Positions 20,905 to 32,056 of a DNA stretch of 40,275 nt are shown piece by piece. A model generated the notes under the pieces. It had not been told where the DNA came from and ran no database searches. It saw only the letters and a list, made by a program, of their open reading frames with translations. The stretch lies in NCBI RefSeq assembly GCF_002865645.1, contig NW_020194524.1, positions 1 through 40,275 on the forward strand. Direction: 5' to 3'. How positions within the stretch are numbered: the first letter of the stretch is position 1; every line of letters begins with the position of its first letter. The position numbers and the translations under genes were made by a program. Source of the DNA: Hyaloscypha bicolor E (taxonomy: Eukaryota > Ascomycota > Leotiomycetes > Helotiales > Hyaloscyphaceae).

Positions 20905-23900
20905 TCAGGCGTTATTCCCAGCCAACCACAACTCCTTAAACCGACTCCCATTCGTATCAACCAAAGTCCTAGGGTTCCCGGACTCAACGACACTCCCCTC
21001 CTCCATCACAACCACCGTATCAAAATCCATAACTATCTCTAATCGATGACTAACCATAATAATAGTATAACTCTCAAACTCCTCCTTGATAACTGTTTGC
21101 ATAGCCCGATCCGTATCCTGATCCACACTCGAACTTACTTCGTCCAACAGCAAGATCCCACCACGCCCTTGAACGCTAGTCGTAACGCCAAAGTCTACCT
21201 CGTAGTCTCGCACCCGAATTCTACGCTTGAGGACAGCACGCGCAAGACTAAATAATTGTTTCTGACCTTGAGACAGAGTATCCGCTGAAAACTCTTCGTT
21301 CAAGCCTCCTCGTTCGTCGATGAATTTCCAGAGACCTACCGTCTCGAGAACGGAACGACACTCTGCTTCGTTGGAGGTATTGAGGGGGTCGAGGTTAGCC
21401 ATTACGGAGCATCCGTCTGGAAGGAACACGGCGTCTTGTGGGACGGCAATTATACGCTCGCGGAGGGTTTGTCGATCGAGTTTGTGGAGGGGGATGTCGT
21501 CAATTGTCATAGTGTGGAAGTAGGAGGGGACGGGTTCAAGGAGACGGAGGAGGAGGAGTATTGTTGATGATTTTCCACTAGAGTAATCTGTTAGTTGGTG
21601 CTAAACCTAGGAAGAGGTGGATATACCTTCCGCTTCGTCCACAGATCGCAACCTTTTCTCCTGGCTGAATGGAGAGGGTGAGGTCTTTAAGGGCTAGAGT
21701 TTGTGAAGCTTCCCCGCTAATATTATCCTTACTAGTTAAGTCACGAGCAGGTCCATTGAGGTCGCTGTATGAAACATTAATAAAGACCTTGATGCAACGG
21801 TCTACAGCCACGTGAGGACTTACCCATAGGAAGCCGAGACTCCACTAATCTCAATAGCACCTCTCAGAGGCCACTCCCTCGGCGGTTTTACATCTTCACC
21901 ATCCAAACTCTCCGACCTAACCTTTTCACCAAAGCTCTTCAACCGACTGACAGCACCAATAGACGTCTCAAGCTGAGTCCACCACCTGATAATATACTTC
22001 AAGACATCGCCGAATGTCATCAGCGTAACTAAGCTGGCACCGGTCATAGCAGTACTGGAGCGAACTTGGGTAGCTAGTGTGACTACCACAACTGCTAGAA
22101 TGGCGACAAGCATCTGAAGAGTAAAGCTTAGCCACCTTTGAACCATGGCGAGGAGATACGTGGGTCTCTGAGATGTGTCAAGAAGGCGATTGTTCAAGTC
22201 AATTCCATCTTGGACCCATCCGAAGGCGCGGAAAGTCGTAACTCCTCTGATTGTATCGAGGAAGTGGGTACTTGTTGGAAGTTTAGCCAGCTGATGTTTC
22301 GAAGAATATCCAAGAACCAATTGGATAACTTACTAGAGGGGACCTTTCGCTTCAAGATCCAGAAGTCGTACCTGCCGGGATGTGCGGAGGTAGAATTTCT
22401 GAATCCAATAGAGGATCGCGAATAGAAAGGGGTAAGTAATAGCGAGGAAAGGAGACGATGTCGCAATCACTGCAGCCATTCCCAAAGCATTGAAACTATC
22501 AAGAACAAGATTCGTCAACGCTACCGGCATCTCATTGTCAATGAGTGTCATGTCTTGAGAGAAGAGGTTTGTGACGAGTCCAGTATCTGTAGTAGCGAAA
22601 AACCTCAAGGGTGCGTTGATCACCGTGTTTAATGCAGCCTTGTGGAGTTTTGATCCAGAGACCCTGACCATCGTCCGATAGCAGACCATGAAAGAAAAGA
22701 AAAGTGATGCGAGGTAGAGGAGTTGGAGCAAAGCGTATATGCCGATGTAAAAATAGTTTGTCCGCCGTGGATGGGCGGAACCGATGTCCTTGGACCAATA
22801 TGTCAGCCAGATGTTGCCAAAGTTGTAGGAAAATCCCCATCCAACACCAAAGATGAGGAAAGCTGCGATAGATCTCTTTCCAAGGCTTTTCATGTAATGC
22901 ATGTAAACAGCAGAGTCTCCATTCATTCTCTTCTTCTCATCGGTGAGGCTCTGGGTGACAGGTTGTCCTATAGCTATCTTTCGAAGTTCTGTACCTGTAC
23001 TTTCTTCGGCCTCTATAGGAGAATGGCTCTCTTCCAGTATTATATCGTCAGTTGGCTCGAATCCGAGATCTTGCACATACTTCCAGTTAGTGAGGAGTTT
23101 TTGGAATGAGCCCTGTTCAACAATACTCCCGTCCATTCCCAAGGCGACAATGTGATTAGCAAACGGTAAACGCCTGAGAGTGTTTGTACATAACACCACT
23201 GTCGCATTCCGGCGCCTCAAAAGACCATGAAGACCAAAGATACGAGTGAAAACTTTTTCTTCGGTAATTGCATCAATCCCGCTTAAAATGTCATCGAAAA
23301 CGAAGAAGTCGGTGTGGAGATATAAAGCTCTCGCTATCGAAACTCGCTGCTTTTGACCGCCACTTAATGTAATACCGCTGCTACCCGTTATTGTTGCATC
23401 CCCTTGGGTAATACAGCTAGGTCCGGTTCTAGCATAGTTGCCTCGATCACATCTTTATATCGTTGTTGGTTGAATGGAGAAAACCCAATAATGTTTGCCC
23501 GGATTGAAGCGTTTGATAGATAGGGAGTTTGATCGCAGTACCCTACTCGGCGAGATGCAATGCTATGGTTCATGGTAATTTGAGCTTGATATTCGGGTAT
23601 CTCACCCAAGAGAACTTTACACAAGGTAGATTTCCCTGATGCAACAGGTCCAACTACCATCGTGAGACGAGAGGATGGAATCTCAAGATTAATATTTTTG
23701 AGGGTTGTCTTATTAGTTTCCCACCCAAAATTGCCATTGGTGATAGTGACCAACGGCTCAGGGTCGCTTTCTTTCACTTCGGAGCTGGATCCATATTTCT
23801 CAAGCTCGGGGTCTGGGATATGCAGTCTCGGCGTGCGGAAATCCACCCTGGGATCTTTCTCCAGAAAAGTCTGAATCCTCTCAAAACATGCGAACGCGGC

Positions 23901-25729
23901 AAGGAGGTTTGGACTGTTTTGGAAAAGATAGCTTAGAGGATCGGTTAACAAAAGTAAATACGAGATTGATGTAAATATCGTAGTTGCATCGAGAGTCCGG
24001 GACGTGACCGCAAAGGTTATGACGGGGGCAAGCGCCAGAGGAACATAGCCAAAAACAATGACAATAACATTTACTGTCCGGAATCTGGATGCTGCTTGGA
24101 GTTCATCGACTCGCATATTTTGGATCAATTCCTCTACCGGCAAGGCGAGACCGGAAATCTTGAGATGCTTCATATTTGATATGATATTGGCTGTCAATCC
24201 GACTCTCTTTTGGATCTTGTTCATCCATGCTCTTTGTCTTCGTCCAGTAAATTTATTCCCAAATGCACCGCCGATGACACAGCAGAGGACAATGATGAGA
24301 GGGGCAGCAACAGCTGCACCGAGTCTAGATTATCAGAAAATCAGCGTGTGATTCTGCTTGTAAGGCTAGAATAAGTAAAAGGTAGGAAATTTAATTTTGA
24401 AGTGGTTGGTGAGTGGGAGGAGAAAGATCACGAACAACATTAAAAAAGATGGAAAGGAATTGAAGGTCCTTACTGGCGGTAAAGCAACCAACCCGCAAGA
24501 CCGACCTCGATGCAGTTTGCCCAAAATTCATGTAAGTTCAAGAAACCAAGTCTAATACGTTCAACATCGGCACTCATCAAGGTGATAGCCGCTGAGACGC
24601 CGATAGTGGTAATTTTTGCCTCCGTCGTCTTTCTATATACAGCTCCGGCAAGAGATCCCCGAGACATGCAAAGTGTACGCTCGTGTAGGTACCAGTAGAG
24701 AGCGGTGAACACGGCTATACCGGTATATATGAGTATTGTGGCGCCGATGAGGCCATAGCCTCGATTTTTCGAGGCATGATCTGAGGGTTCTTCCAGGTAA
24801 TTCAAGAGAATGTTGATGAGAAATGGTTGGCAGAACTTGAAAGCGATGAGGGCTGCTCTAGGTCCAATCGGAAGTAAAAGCGGAATTTTGAGAGTCTTTG
24901 CCATAGCTTTGGCTAGACCAAACCCGCGTTTCTGTCCTTTTGATTTGGAAGACCTCAAATTGTCCATAAGCCTCAGTTGCAAGGCTTCTGTGGCCATGCT
25001 TCCGTCCAAAGGGAAGAGGTCATCTAGAGTCAAGATTTTGGTGTACCCTACTAAAAACATCTGAAGTAACCATGTAAAGGCGCTTAAACCGAATATACCG
25101 CTCGTCTCCTCGGGGCTATGCCCTTTCACATCCCACAGCACCCATCTTGATTTGTGCTGGGACTCGATAATAATGAGAATCGCCTTCACAGCAACGGAAA
25201 CCGTGAACAAGCGCGAGAATATGAGCTCTTGGAAGTTGGTAGAGGCAAGCCATAACGTTCTGGTTTGTGCGACATCAAAGAGGACAGTGAGGAGTAAGTA
25301 GGCGTTCAACAAGATCGATGGTCGAGCTGATCGGGAATGCTCCAGAAACGAGAGGCCTATGATACAAATGGACGAACAGAATGATACTACTGTTGATGTT
25401 ACCAATAGCGCTCGGGGCTTGGTCGAATCCGTGCTGAAAATAAGAAGTGACAGTTGAAGTGCACCGTAGGCATTGGTAGCTGCTAATTTAACGCCCCGCA
25501 AAATGGATCCGCTGACGGCTTCCGGCCGACGACTAAGGATAATGATCCTTCCTAGAGCAATGACGATAAATAAGGAAGCCGGGATGATAGAGAGGAAAAT
25601 ATTCTCGAACTTGATCGTGAAATCGAAGTTATCCCGACAACCATGAACTGCTGGTCCGAAAGAATCGTCGTCAACGCAACCTGAGAAGTCCATTGCTTGT
25701 AAAAGCTTAGTAGCGGAGCATTGAAGCAA
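20905..25729 (-). pseudogene. ABCC (MRP-type) full-length ABC transporter with one frameshift
   Basis: Exons on the minus strand: 25729-24474, 24324-22334, 22270-21824, 21764-21627, 21577-20905, all joined by GT-AG introns of 49-149 nt. With one missing base restored the length is 1501 aa, normal for fungal ABCC proteins. Order: hydrophobic TMD0, TMD1, NBD1 (Walker A GPVASGKST, Q-loop YCDQTPYLSNASI, signature LSGGQ, Walker B FFVFDD), TMD2, NBD2 (Walker A GRSGSGKSS, Q-loop VPQD, signature LSQGQKQL, Walker B GILLLDE, H-loop SHR). NBD1 ends VVLCTNT, so the H-loop His is Asn. The frame breaks between VLPKG and DATITGSSG at about 23400-23403, where one G is missing from a G-run. It is either a recent null allele or a sequence error. 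Such pumps export conjugates, peptides or metabolites. Translation may start at the second Met (25693). Confidence 0.88.
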
Positions 25730-27104
25730 ACATAGATAAAAATGATTTAGTATAAGACAGTAGTGGCTTTCACATCAGGCAGAGCGGGTTGTTTGGGGCA
25801 GGAGACACTAACCAAAGTATCTGTACTCCGTAAGCGTGCTGACCAAGCACAGATTTCCAAGACCATTAATGGTTGCAATTTTGTGTGCTACTTGAAATCC
25901 TAATTATCCGGTTTAGGAAGGTCATTTCGACGTCAAATATGGATATCCTGGAATGATCCTAGAAACGCCCGTGGAGGTGGTATTGCGCAAGCAGCGCCGC
26001 AGAGAGACATTGTACTACCGCTCACTACCACGTCCCCGCGCATAGCAACGTAGTAATTATCCGGTTTAGGAAGGTCATTTCGACGTCAAATATGGATATC
26101 CTGGCATAATCCCAGAAACGCTCGGGGAGGTGGTATTGCGCCAGCAGCGCCGCGGAGCGACATTGTTCTTCCGCTCGCACATTACCACGCGTATGCCCCG
26201 ATGGCAATACCGAGGTTCCTGATGTTGGTGCCTTCGGAGTTAGTTCGGTTGGTTCAACTCTGCTGTTTCAGTGGATCGCGGATGTCAAAGAACATAGCCT
26301 TTGTAAAGTCAGGAAACCGTGAGTATGGAGTTAAGAACGAGATATGAAGGAGTCCATTCGAGATAATTGCCACACTTGACAAATGACCCACAGTGTAAGG
26401 TACCCCTGACTGAACCCCGATAAAAAAAACCCGGGGAACGAAGGAACGAGGAAGTGAAATAAATCGCTGAAACCAGAGCCAGATAAAGCATGCCACTTGG
26501 CACGACTTCTAATGCTTACGATCATCCCAGCGTAGAACACTCATTTCTCACGTCAGAAGACAAGAGGGTAAGGTAACACGGAATGGAAGCGCGGGACGAC
26601 TCGTATCAGGCATTGCGGCACAGAATTGTGCTTATTTCGCGAATGGACAGACTCGAAGAAATATATCGAGTTGGATTCAGCGATCATGTGAGGTTAGTAG
26701 TGAGGCCAGGACAGCTCGCATCAGGTATAGGGGCACGGGGAATGGGAACAATCACATCTCTTATTAGCGCTAGCAAGTTCTCCGCCCCACTCCCCTCCCC
26801 CTAAATGAGTGTAAAAGTGGGACCTTTGGCCGGGGTGATCCGCATGTTAGAAATGTCTGTGCTCTGTTGGCCCACTGTTACATTTAACTAGTGGGGGGGC
26901 GGTAGCAAGGCCAAATATATGACTAGGGAGCCTATCGTCATCAGAACTGGCTGCCTTACGCATCAACAGCCTCATATTCCTTTCTTCTTGATTGCTGCTT
27001 GCCCTTCAAATAGTGACCACCCAAAGGCCCCCTTTCGTCTTCTACTACTTTCTACCTATCGCTCCCGTCCTGTAAAACATAAAGCTAAGAACATAGTCGT
27101 AGCA
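25730..27104. other. Divergent intergenic region, ABC transporter / ATP-grasp gene
   Basis: About 1.4 kb separates the divergently transcribed ABC transporter and ATP-grasp gene and should carry both promoters. It contains a tandemly duplicated copia-like fragment (25901-26203). A degenerate duplication of about 30 bp at about 26590 and 26708 (GACGACTCGTATCAGGCATT against GACAGCTCGCATCAGGTATA) is also visible. Open frames here are short and unrecognised. Confidence 0.5.
25901..26203 (-). mobile_element. Tandem duplicate of a Ty1/copia integrase fragment
   Basis: Two direct copies of about 150 bp, 25901-26046 and 26054-26203, start identically (TAATTATCCGGTTTAGGAAG) and share ATGGATATCCTGG and GGTGGTATTGCGC. 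On the minus strand copy 2 is open: EEQCRSAALLAQYHLPERFW, DYARISIFDVEMTFLNRII. The LAQ-LP-RFW-YA...NR pattern resembles the end of the copia integrase core. Copy 1 has a stop in the same frame (HGRF*DHS). Too short to classify further. Confidence 0.55.
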
Positions 27105-29114
27105 ATGGACACTTGGCAAAGTTGCATGATACGACTACCCCAAGTTGACGGTAGGTTTGAAGCATAATTTATATAGGCCAAGCTCTCTAACTTACAAATA
27201 GAACAGATCGTTTGTCAATGGAGAGTCAAAGCAGCTGAGTTGAGTTTGGAACCGACTTTGGCATCGCCATTCAACACACTAGACCTTCTCTTTACGACAA
27301 CGCATGAAGACGTCTTGACTACAGAACTTTTTGTTGAGTCTCTAGACGAACATAGTCGACGCAAAAGTAACGGCCTAGGCAATCTTTCGAAAACCCCCAT
27401 GGCTCTCATACTCTCACATCTAGAGTCACGATCAGAAAATCCAGGGTTCAGCGAGTTGGCCATAAAATTATTGATTCCAGCCGAGAGGGGATATGTTGTC
27501 TGCTCAAATATCCTCTCCCAACGTATGGCCGGCTGCGAGCATGTACAAAGCATCCAGGAATTTCTTGAACCGTTCGAAGAAATAACCCACGAATGTCTTT
27601 CTTCCGCCAACCCTGAAAGATTTCGGCAGTTGATACACAGTGCATCAGGTGGAATTGTTCTACAACGGAGCACAACGTTGTCACCGATTGAAGTCCTAGG
27701 TTTCATTGACAGCCAGTTGGCCATCCGAATGTCAATTCCATGGGTGCTACCTTCAACTCCGCTGAGGCAGGTAGTTGTTGCACTAGGGCACCATAGAGTC
27801 CAATCAATGGAGATGTTCTATGCCGCAGCTCAAAGTCTTGGAATTCGGTTACTACTCGTGGACAGTAATGACGACAAAAGCCATTCCCACTGTCGGGACG
27901 GAATTATAACAGTTGACATGACGTTCGACAACGGATTGCAACCCCGAATAGTGGAAGCCCTACAGAGCCAACCAGAGATCATCAGTGGCATCGTTGCTTA
28001 CAGAGATCAACTTCTGGTAACAGCGGCGAGAGTGGCGGAGAAGCTAGGGCTACCAACTTCGCCTCCATCGGCAGTTGCGGTATGTGTCAATAAATTCGCA
28101 ATGAGGCTGAGAGAAATGACAAACTGCTCTCAACTATTGTACGCTCGAGATCTCCATCACCTGAAGGAACAAGTTAATTCGCACCCAAAGGCTTTAGAAT
28201 TTCCACTTGTGGTAAAGCCGTGTGAAGGCCAGGGCTCCGTCGGCGTATCAAAAGTCACCAATATGGAACAGCTCTTTGATGCCGTAACGGGAATTGAAAA
28301 TTATGGTAGCAAGTCTGGGGTCATGGTTGAGAACTACATTGATGGGCCTGAAATTGATGCCAATTTCGCCATTTTGGACGGAGAAATTTTATTCTTCGAA
28401 GTTGTTGACAATTTCCCGTGCACAGCAGACGAGAAGGGAAACAGAAAGACCGACTCGTTCCTAGAACGTGACATGGTGTACCCTTCTGGTCTGGGCGAGA
28501 CGGAAATTCTTGTGATAAGGGACGCAATACAGCGGTTGCTGGTTGATAATCTAGGCTTTCGAACAGGTGTTTTCCACGTGGAGGCCCGAGTCTGTGGGTC
28601 GAATATGCAATATACAGTAGAAGATGGCATCACGGATCTCCGCCAAAACCACCATTCTCGGCTAGTATCCCCAAGTCTATTTATCCTGGAAGTCAATGCG
28701 AGATGTCCCGGAGTAGCTGGTGTTTATCCTACGGTATATACTTATGGAGTTGATTTTGCGACTCTTTGGCTTCTCTCTGCAACAGGAGACTCCCGGAGAC
28801 TACGAGCCTTGTCACAGTCATACCTCAACGGCCCACAGCTCTGGTGCGATCTTGTGCCAATCACTGTGACTCGTGGCGGAACTCTTGACAGCGATGATAT
28901 AATAGATGAACTGCGGCAACGTCGGCCGGACCTTACGGTACATGTTTCTAACACCACATGTTTCTATCGGCGTGGCGATATAGTCCCCGAGCCTTCCGTA
29001 ACAAACTTAACGGGTATCATTGCGGAATTTGTCTGTTTTTCTAGGAGAAGTAGGGGAGACCTATTATGTATTGTGAATCAGATTCGACAAGAAGTCCGTA
29101 TTCGCTGGAAGTAA
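27105..29114 (+). CDS. ATP-grasp ligase (carnosine synthase / L-amino-acid ligase type)
   Basis: Predicted 652 aa from two exons, 27105-27150 and 27202-29114. The 51-nt intron (GTAGGT...CTAAC...ATAG) joins RLPQVD to EQIVCQWRV. The large open frame has no ATG of its own near its start, which supports the small first exon. Residues 1-290 are an N-terminal domain. The ATP-grasp fold follows: NKFAMRLRE, LVVKPCEGQGSVGVSK (Lys354 and the Gly-rich loop), GVMVENYIDGPEIDANFA, FHVEARV (Glu476) and FILEVNARCPG (Glu512, Asn514, Arg516), the metal/ATP residues. The C-terminal part (YGVDFATLWL onward) matches the usual lid. Such enzymes join a carboxylate, activated as acyl-phosphate, to an amine, commonly making dipeptides. 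About 29 residues separate Glu476's strand from Glu512's. Substrates unknown. It is divergent from an ABCC exporter. Confidence 0.88.
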
Positions 29115-30633
29115 ATAGGATTCAAACCGTTTATCACGAAGAAATCCATCGATTGGATATCAGTGCTCATAAGTTGCTTAGGATTAATATGCTTATTTTG
29201 GAAAATAATCACGACATAACAAGTTATGCCGTTTCCTGTCTAATTACTAACTCTTGGCTAACTTACCTTTTATCCGAGCTCCTTTGCTCTTGTCAGAAAG
29301 CAGCCACCTCTCACACGCAAGACGAGCAGCACCACACCGGTAAACTGAATACAAAACTGCAGTAGGAGCACACAATATCCTTGAGTCTATACGCTCACCC
29401 AGCTCACACCTTCACATCAACTACGCCGACCAATTTAAACTCTCCGCGTCCGCACTGTGCTCACACAATATTCGGCAACATTCCCACCCTTAAGAAATAA
29501 TTAATCTGGCGCGGTCTCCTAGGTTTCTGACTGAGGTGAGGACGTGAACTGTGAACTGACGCTGGATGGAGGATTGGTGGACGGGGCGACGATTGGATCC
29601 GGCTTGAGGCTACGTCGTGGTTCTGGTTGGAAATCTCACTGTAATTAGAGCTGAGGGGTGTGTATCGCTGGCTACGTTATTTTGTTAGCGGGGGTGGTTG
29701 GGGTGAGTGGGATATGGTATGTAGTGGGGCCCGCGTTGGCTCTTGTTCATCGCTAGACGGTTCCGGAGGGTTTCACAATGTCGTATCAAGGATTCAAGCA
29801 TCTCAATGAGATAGAGGGACGTTGTTGTGGGAAGCGGAGACGATTAAGTGTTCTAATTTAGGCTTTAGAGATGTGGTACCATCACTAAACAGTCTCGCCT
29901 CGCAGGTGCATTCACCCTCTCTGCACCCACCCTATTCGTGATCCATTTCTCAGCCGGACAACACTCTTACTGTACTGTACTTGCTCGTACCTCGCTACAA
30001 GAACCGCTCCCGGGCACTGGCCAATTTCTGACTAACATCGAGCCTACCCGCGGGTATCTTAGGCCTCGAGACGAGACTCCGGGGCCAGCGCGATCTCGGA
30101 AATAGCTTGTAGGGGGATAAAGTTTATGATGCGGGAGGCGCCGTGCTTTCCAACCACTCGAGTGGGCGGGGGCCGCTGCGGGCTGCAGGTGCTGGTGCTG
30201 GTGCTGGTGCTGGTGCTGGTGCAGGGGTCGACTTCCGAGCTCGGAACACACCGACTTTGGCAGAAGTAACGAACGATGCCAGCATTTATGTTTCGTGTGT
30301 CTCTTCATTTTACTTTTCCCAGGAGACATTCCAAATTTGTGGGGTGTAACCGCCTGACAGGTCTTCTTGCACATCATAAGTGCGCCATTTGAAGTTGTTA
30401 CTCCTATCCCTGACGCTACTCCCATTCTTTCTGGAATAGGAAATGTAGCAGCCGAACCAACACAAGATATAACCATAGAGGCTGAGGTGACCTGTCCTCC
30501 CCGGGTCTAATGCACGGCATCCAGACTAATACCTACTTCAAAGGCCAATGACTATGATGATGCCGACTCTGCGATCGATGGAAGTACAATCAGAAAGCAA
30601 ACACGCCTTCCTTATTATATATAGGATTCTACG
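29115..30633. other. Intergenic region between ATP-grasp and methyltransferase relic
   Basis: About 1.5 kb. It holds the 3' flank of the ATP-grasp gene, a GT-rich stretch at 29640-29740 and a GCTGGT hexanucleotide run. From about 30390 the + frame reads EVVTPIPDATPILSG, and later NDYDDADSAIDGSTI. This resembles the acidic N-terminal tails of LaeA-like methyltransferases, so the relic at 30634 may once have started up to 250 bp earlier. Intervening stops prevent a firm call. Confidence 0.45.
30184..30224. repeat. GCTGGT hexanucleotide microsatellite
   Basis: About six to seven copies of a GGTGCT/GCTGGT unit. It creates a Gly-Ala-rich frame on + and a His-Gln-rich frame on -, both of which are low-complexity artefacts. 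Confidence 0.85.
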
Positions 30634-31900
30634 ATGACCTCCACAGAGTCGATTCATTCGAGCGTCTTAAATTATAGGAAAGAGAATGGGAGGCAATACC
30701 ATGGATACAAGGATGGAAGTGCGACAGCTGGAATCTCGGTTACATCTATGAGATACTTGCTAACATGGGATGACGAGGTAAACCACTACTAGATTTGGTA
30801 AGGAATGCGAGGGCGTTACTGACACAAAGTAGGAAGAAAATGACCGCCTAGGTAATTGAATGCGGGTCACAAGATTGGGATTCTAACGAAACTTTAGACC
30901 TGCAACATCACATGTTCCTGTTAACGTTTGGGGCCAAATTGTTTACTGCACCAATTCCCAAAGATCAGCAATTGCATCGCGTGCTTGACGTGGGAACAGG
31001 TACTGGGATCTGGGCGATGGATTTTGGTGAGGACTTACTTCCAACCCATTGCTTTGCTAACAGGTATACAGCCGATGAATACCCCCAAACACAGGTAGAA
31101 GTCAAGTTTTTGAGAGTCAAATGCCAACGCTGGCTGCTGTTAAGGTAATCGGAGTTGATTTGAGCCCGACACAGCCAAGTTAGTGTGTTACAAGATGGAG
31201 CAAAGAGGATCACACTAACGCTGTCGTAGTGTTCCGCCAAATTTGAAATTCGAGATTGACGACATTGAAGAACCTTGGACTTTCACTACAAGGTTCGACT
31301 TCATCTATAGCCGCATGATGACAGGCTCGCTTGGATTTGGCCTAAGGGCTTCGAAAAAGCATATGAGTGGTCGTCTGAGACACATTTACTCGGCACTGAC
31401 TCGTCTAGGAATCTCAATCCCGGTGGGTGGATTGAAGCCGCGGACATATGCGTTCCACACAGGTCCGACGATGGTACTTTACCACTCAACTCTACGACCT
31501 ACAAGTGGGGTGCTCTTTGTATTGAGTCTGCCCAGAATCTAGGTCGTCCGATAGACAGTGCGAGTTTGTACAAGGAGCAGAGATAGCTGCTGGTTTTGAG
31601 AACGTTGTAGAGGTGGTTTGGAAATGGCCGACAAATCGATGGCCCAAAGATCGCGAGATGAAGGAGCTGGGTGCGTGTCTTGGGTGTTAGTAGTGGGTGC
31701 AGCTAACGAAAGTAGGGATGTGGTATCATGAAAATGTTACTAGAAATTTATATGGTCTTAGCGTCGCGCATTTCACCCGTGGTTTGGGTTGGTCTTTGGC
31801 GGAATTGGAGCTTTTTTTGGTGGATATTAGGAAGGAAATAAGTGATACGAAGATTCATACTTGGGTGCCGATGCAAATATCTCTTCAAAGGACGCGATAA
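30634..31900 (+). pseudogene. LaeA-like SAM-dependent methyltransferase, broken
   Basis: Fragments in order match a class I methyltransferase of the fungal LaeA-like type. Exon 30634-30777 gives MTSTESIHSSVLNYRKENGR and QYHGYKDG. Later: EENDRLDLQHHMFLLTFGAK, HRVLDVGTGTGIWAMDF (SAM-binding motif I), ADEYPQTQ, VIGVDLSPTQPS (motif II), VPPNLKFEIDDIEEPWTF, RFDFIYSRMMTGS, WPKGFEKAYE, NLNPGGWIEAADICVP, SDDGTLPLN, RPIDSASLYKEQ, AAGFENVVEVVWKWPTNRWP, GMWYHENVTRNLYGLSVAHF, TRGLGWSLAELELFLV. Several small introns can be placed. Frame changes at about 31325 (after MTGS), about 31583 (before AAGF) and near the end (YLFKGRD in another frame), plus a lost donor near 31182, mean no single reading works. The indel-type decay differs from RIP. 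Confidence 0.85.
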
Positions 31901-32056
31901 GTGCTGATGTGAGTAGATATGTTGTATATAGGCAGAAGCGGAAGAGTGTGGCTGGATCGGAGTGGGGGTAATTAATAAAGGGTAGTATAGTCGCAGCTTT
32001 CCTCTTTTCTCTTAGTTTTTAATAAATCATTTACTATTCCTTTAATCTTGAAAAAA

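Noticed and set aside
26254..26540. Three overlapping minus-strand frames in different phases
   Set aside because: Short, mutually overlapping and hydrophobic by composition; no support for any of them.
27215..27724. 169-codon minus-strand frame
   Set aside because: It lies antisense inside the ATP-grasp gene, whose + frame has clear motifs; it is a shadow.
29066..29365. 99-codon + frame overlapping the end of the ATP-grasp gene
   Set aside because: The overlap is with coding sequence in another frame, and the unique part has no recognisable features.
29967..30476. His/Gln-rich minus-strand frame
   Set aside because: The low-complexity part comes from the GCTGGT microsatellite, and the rest resembles nothing known.
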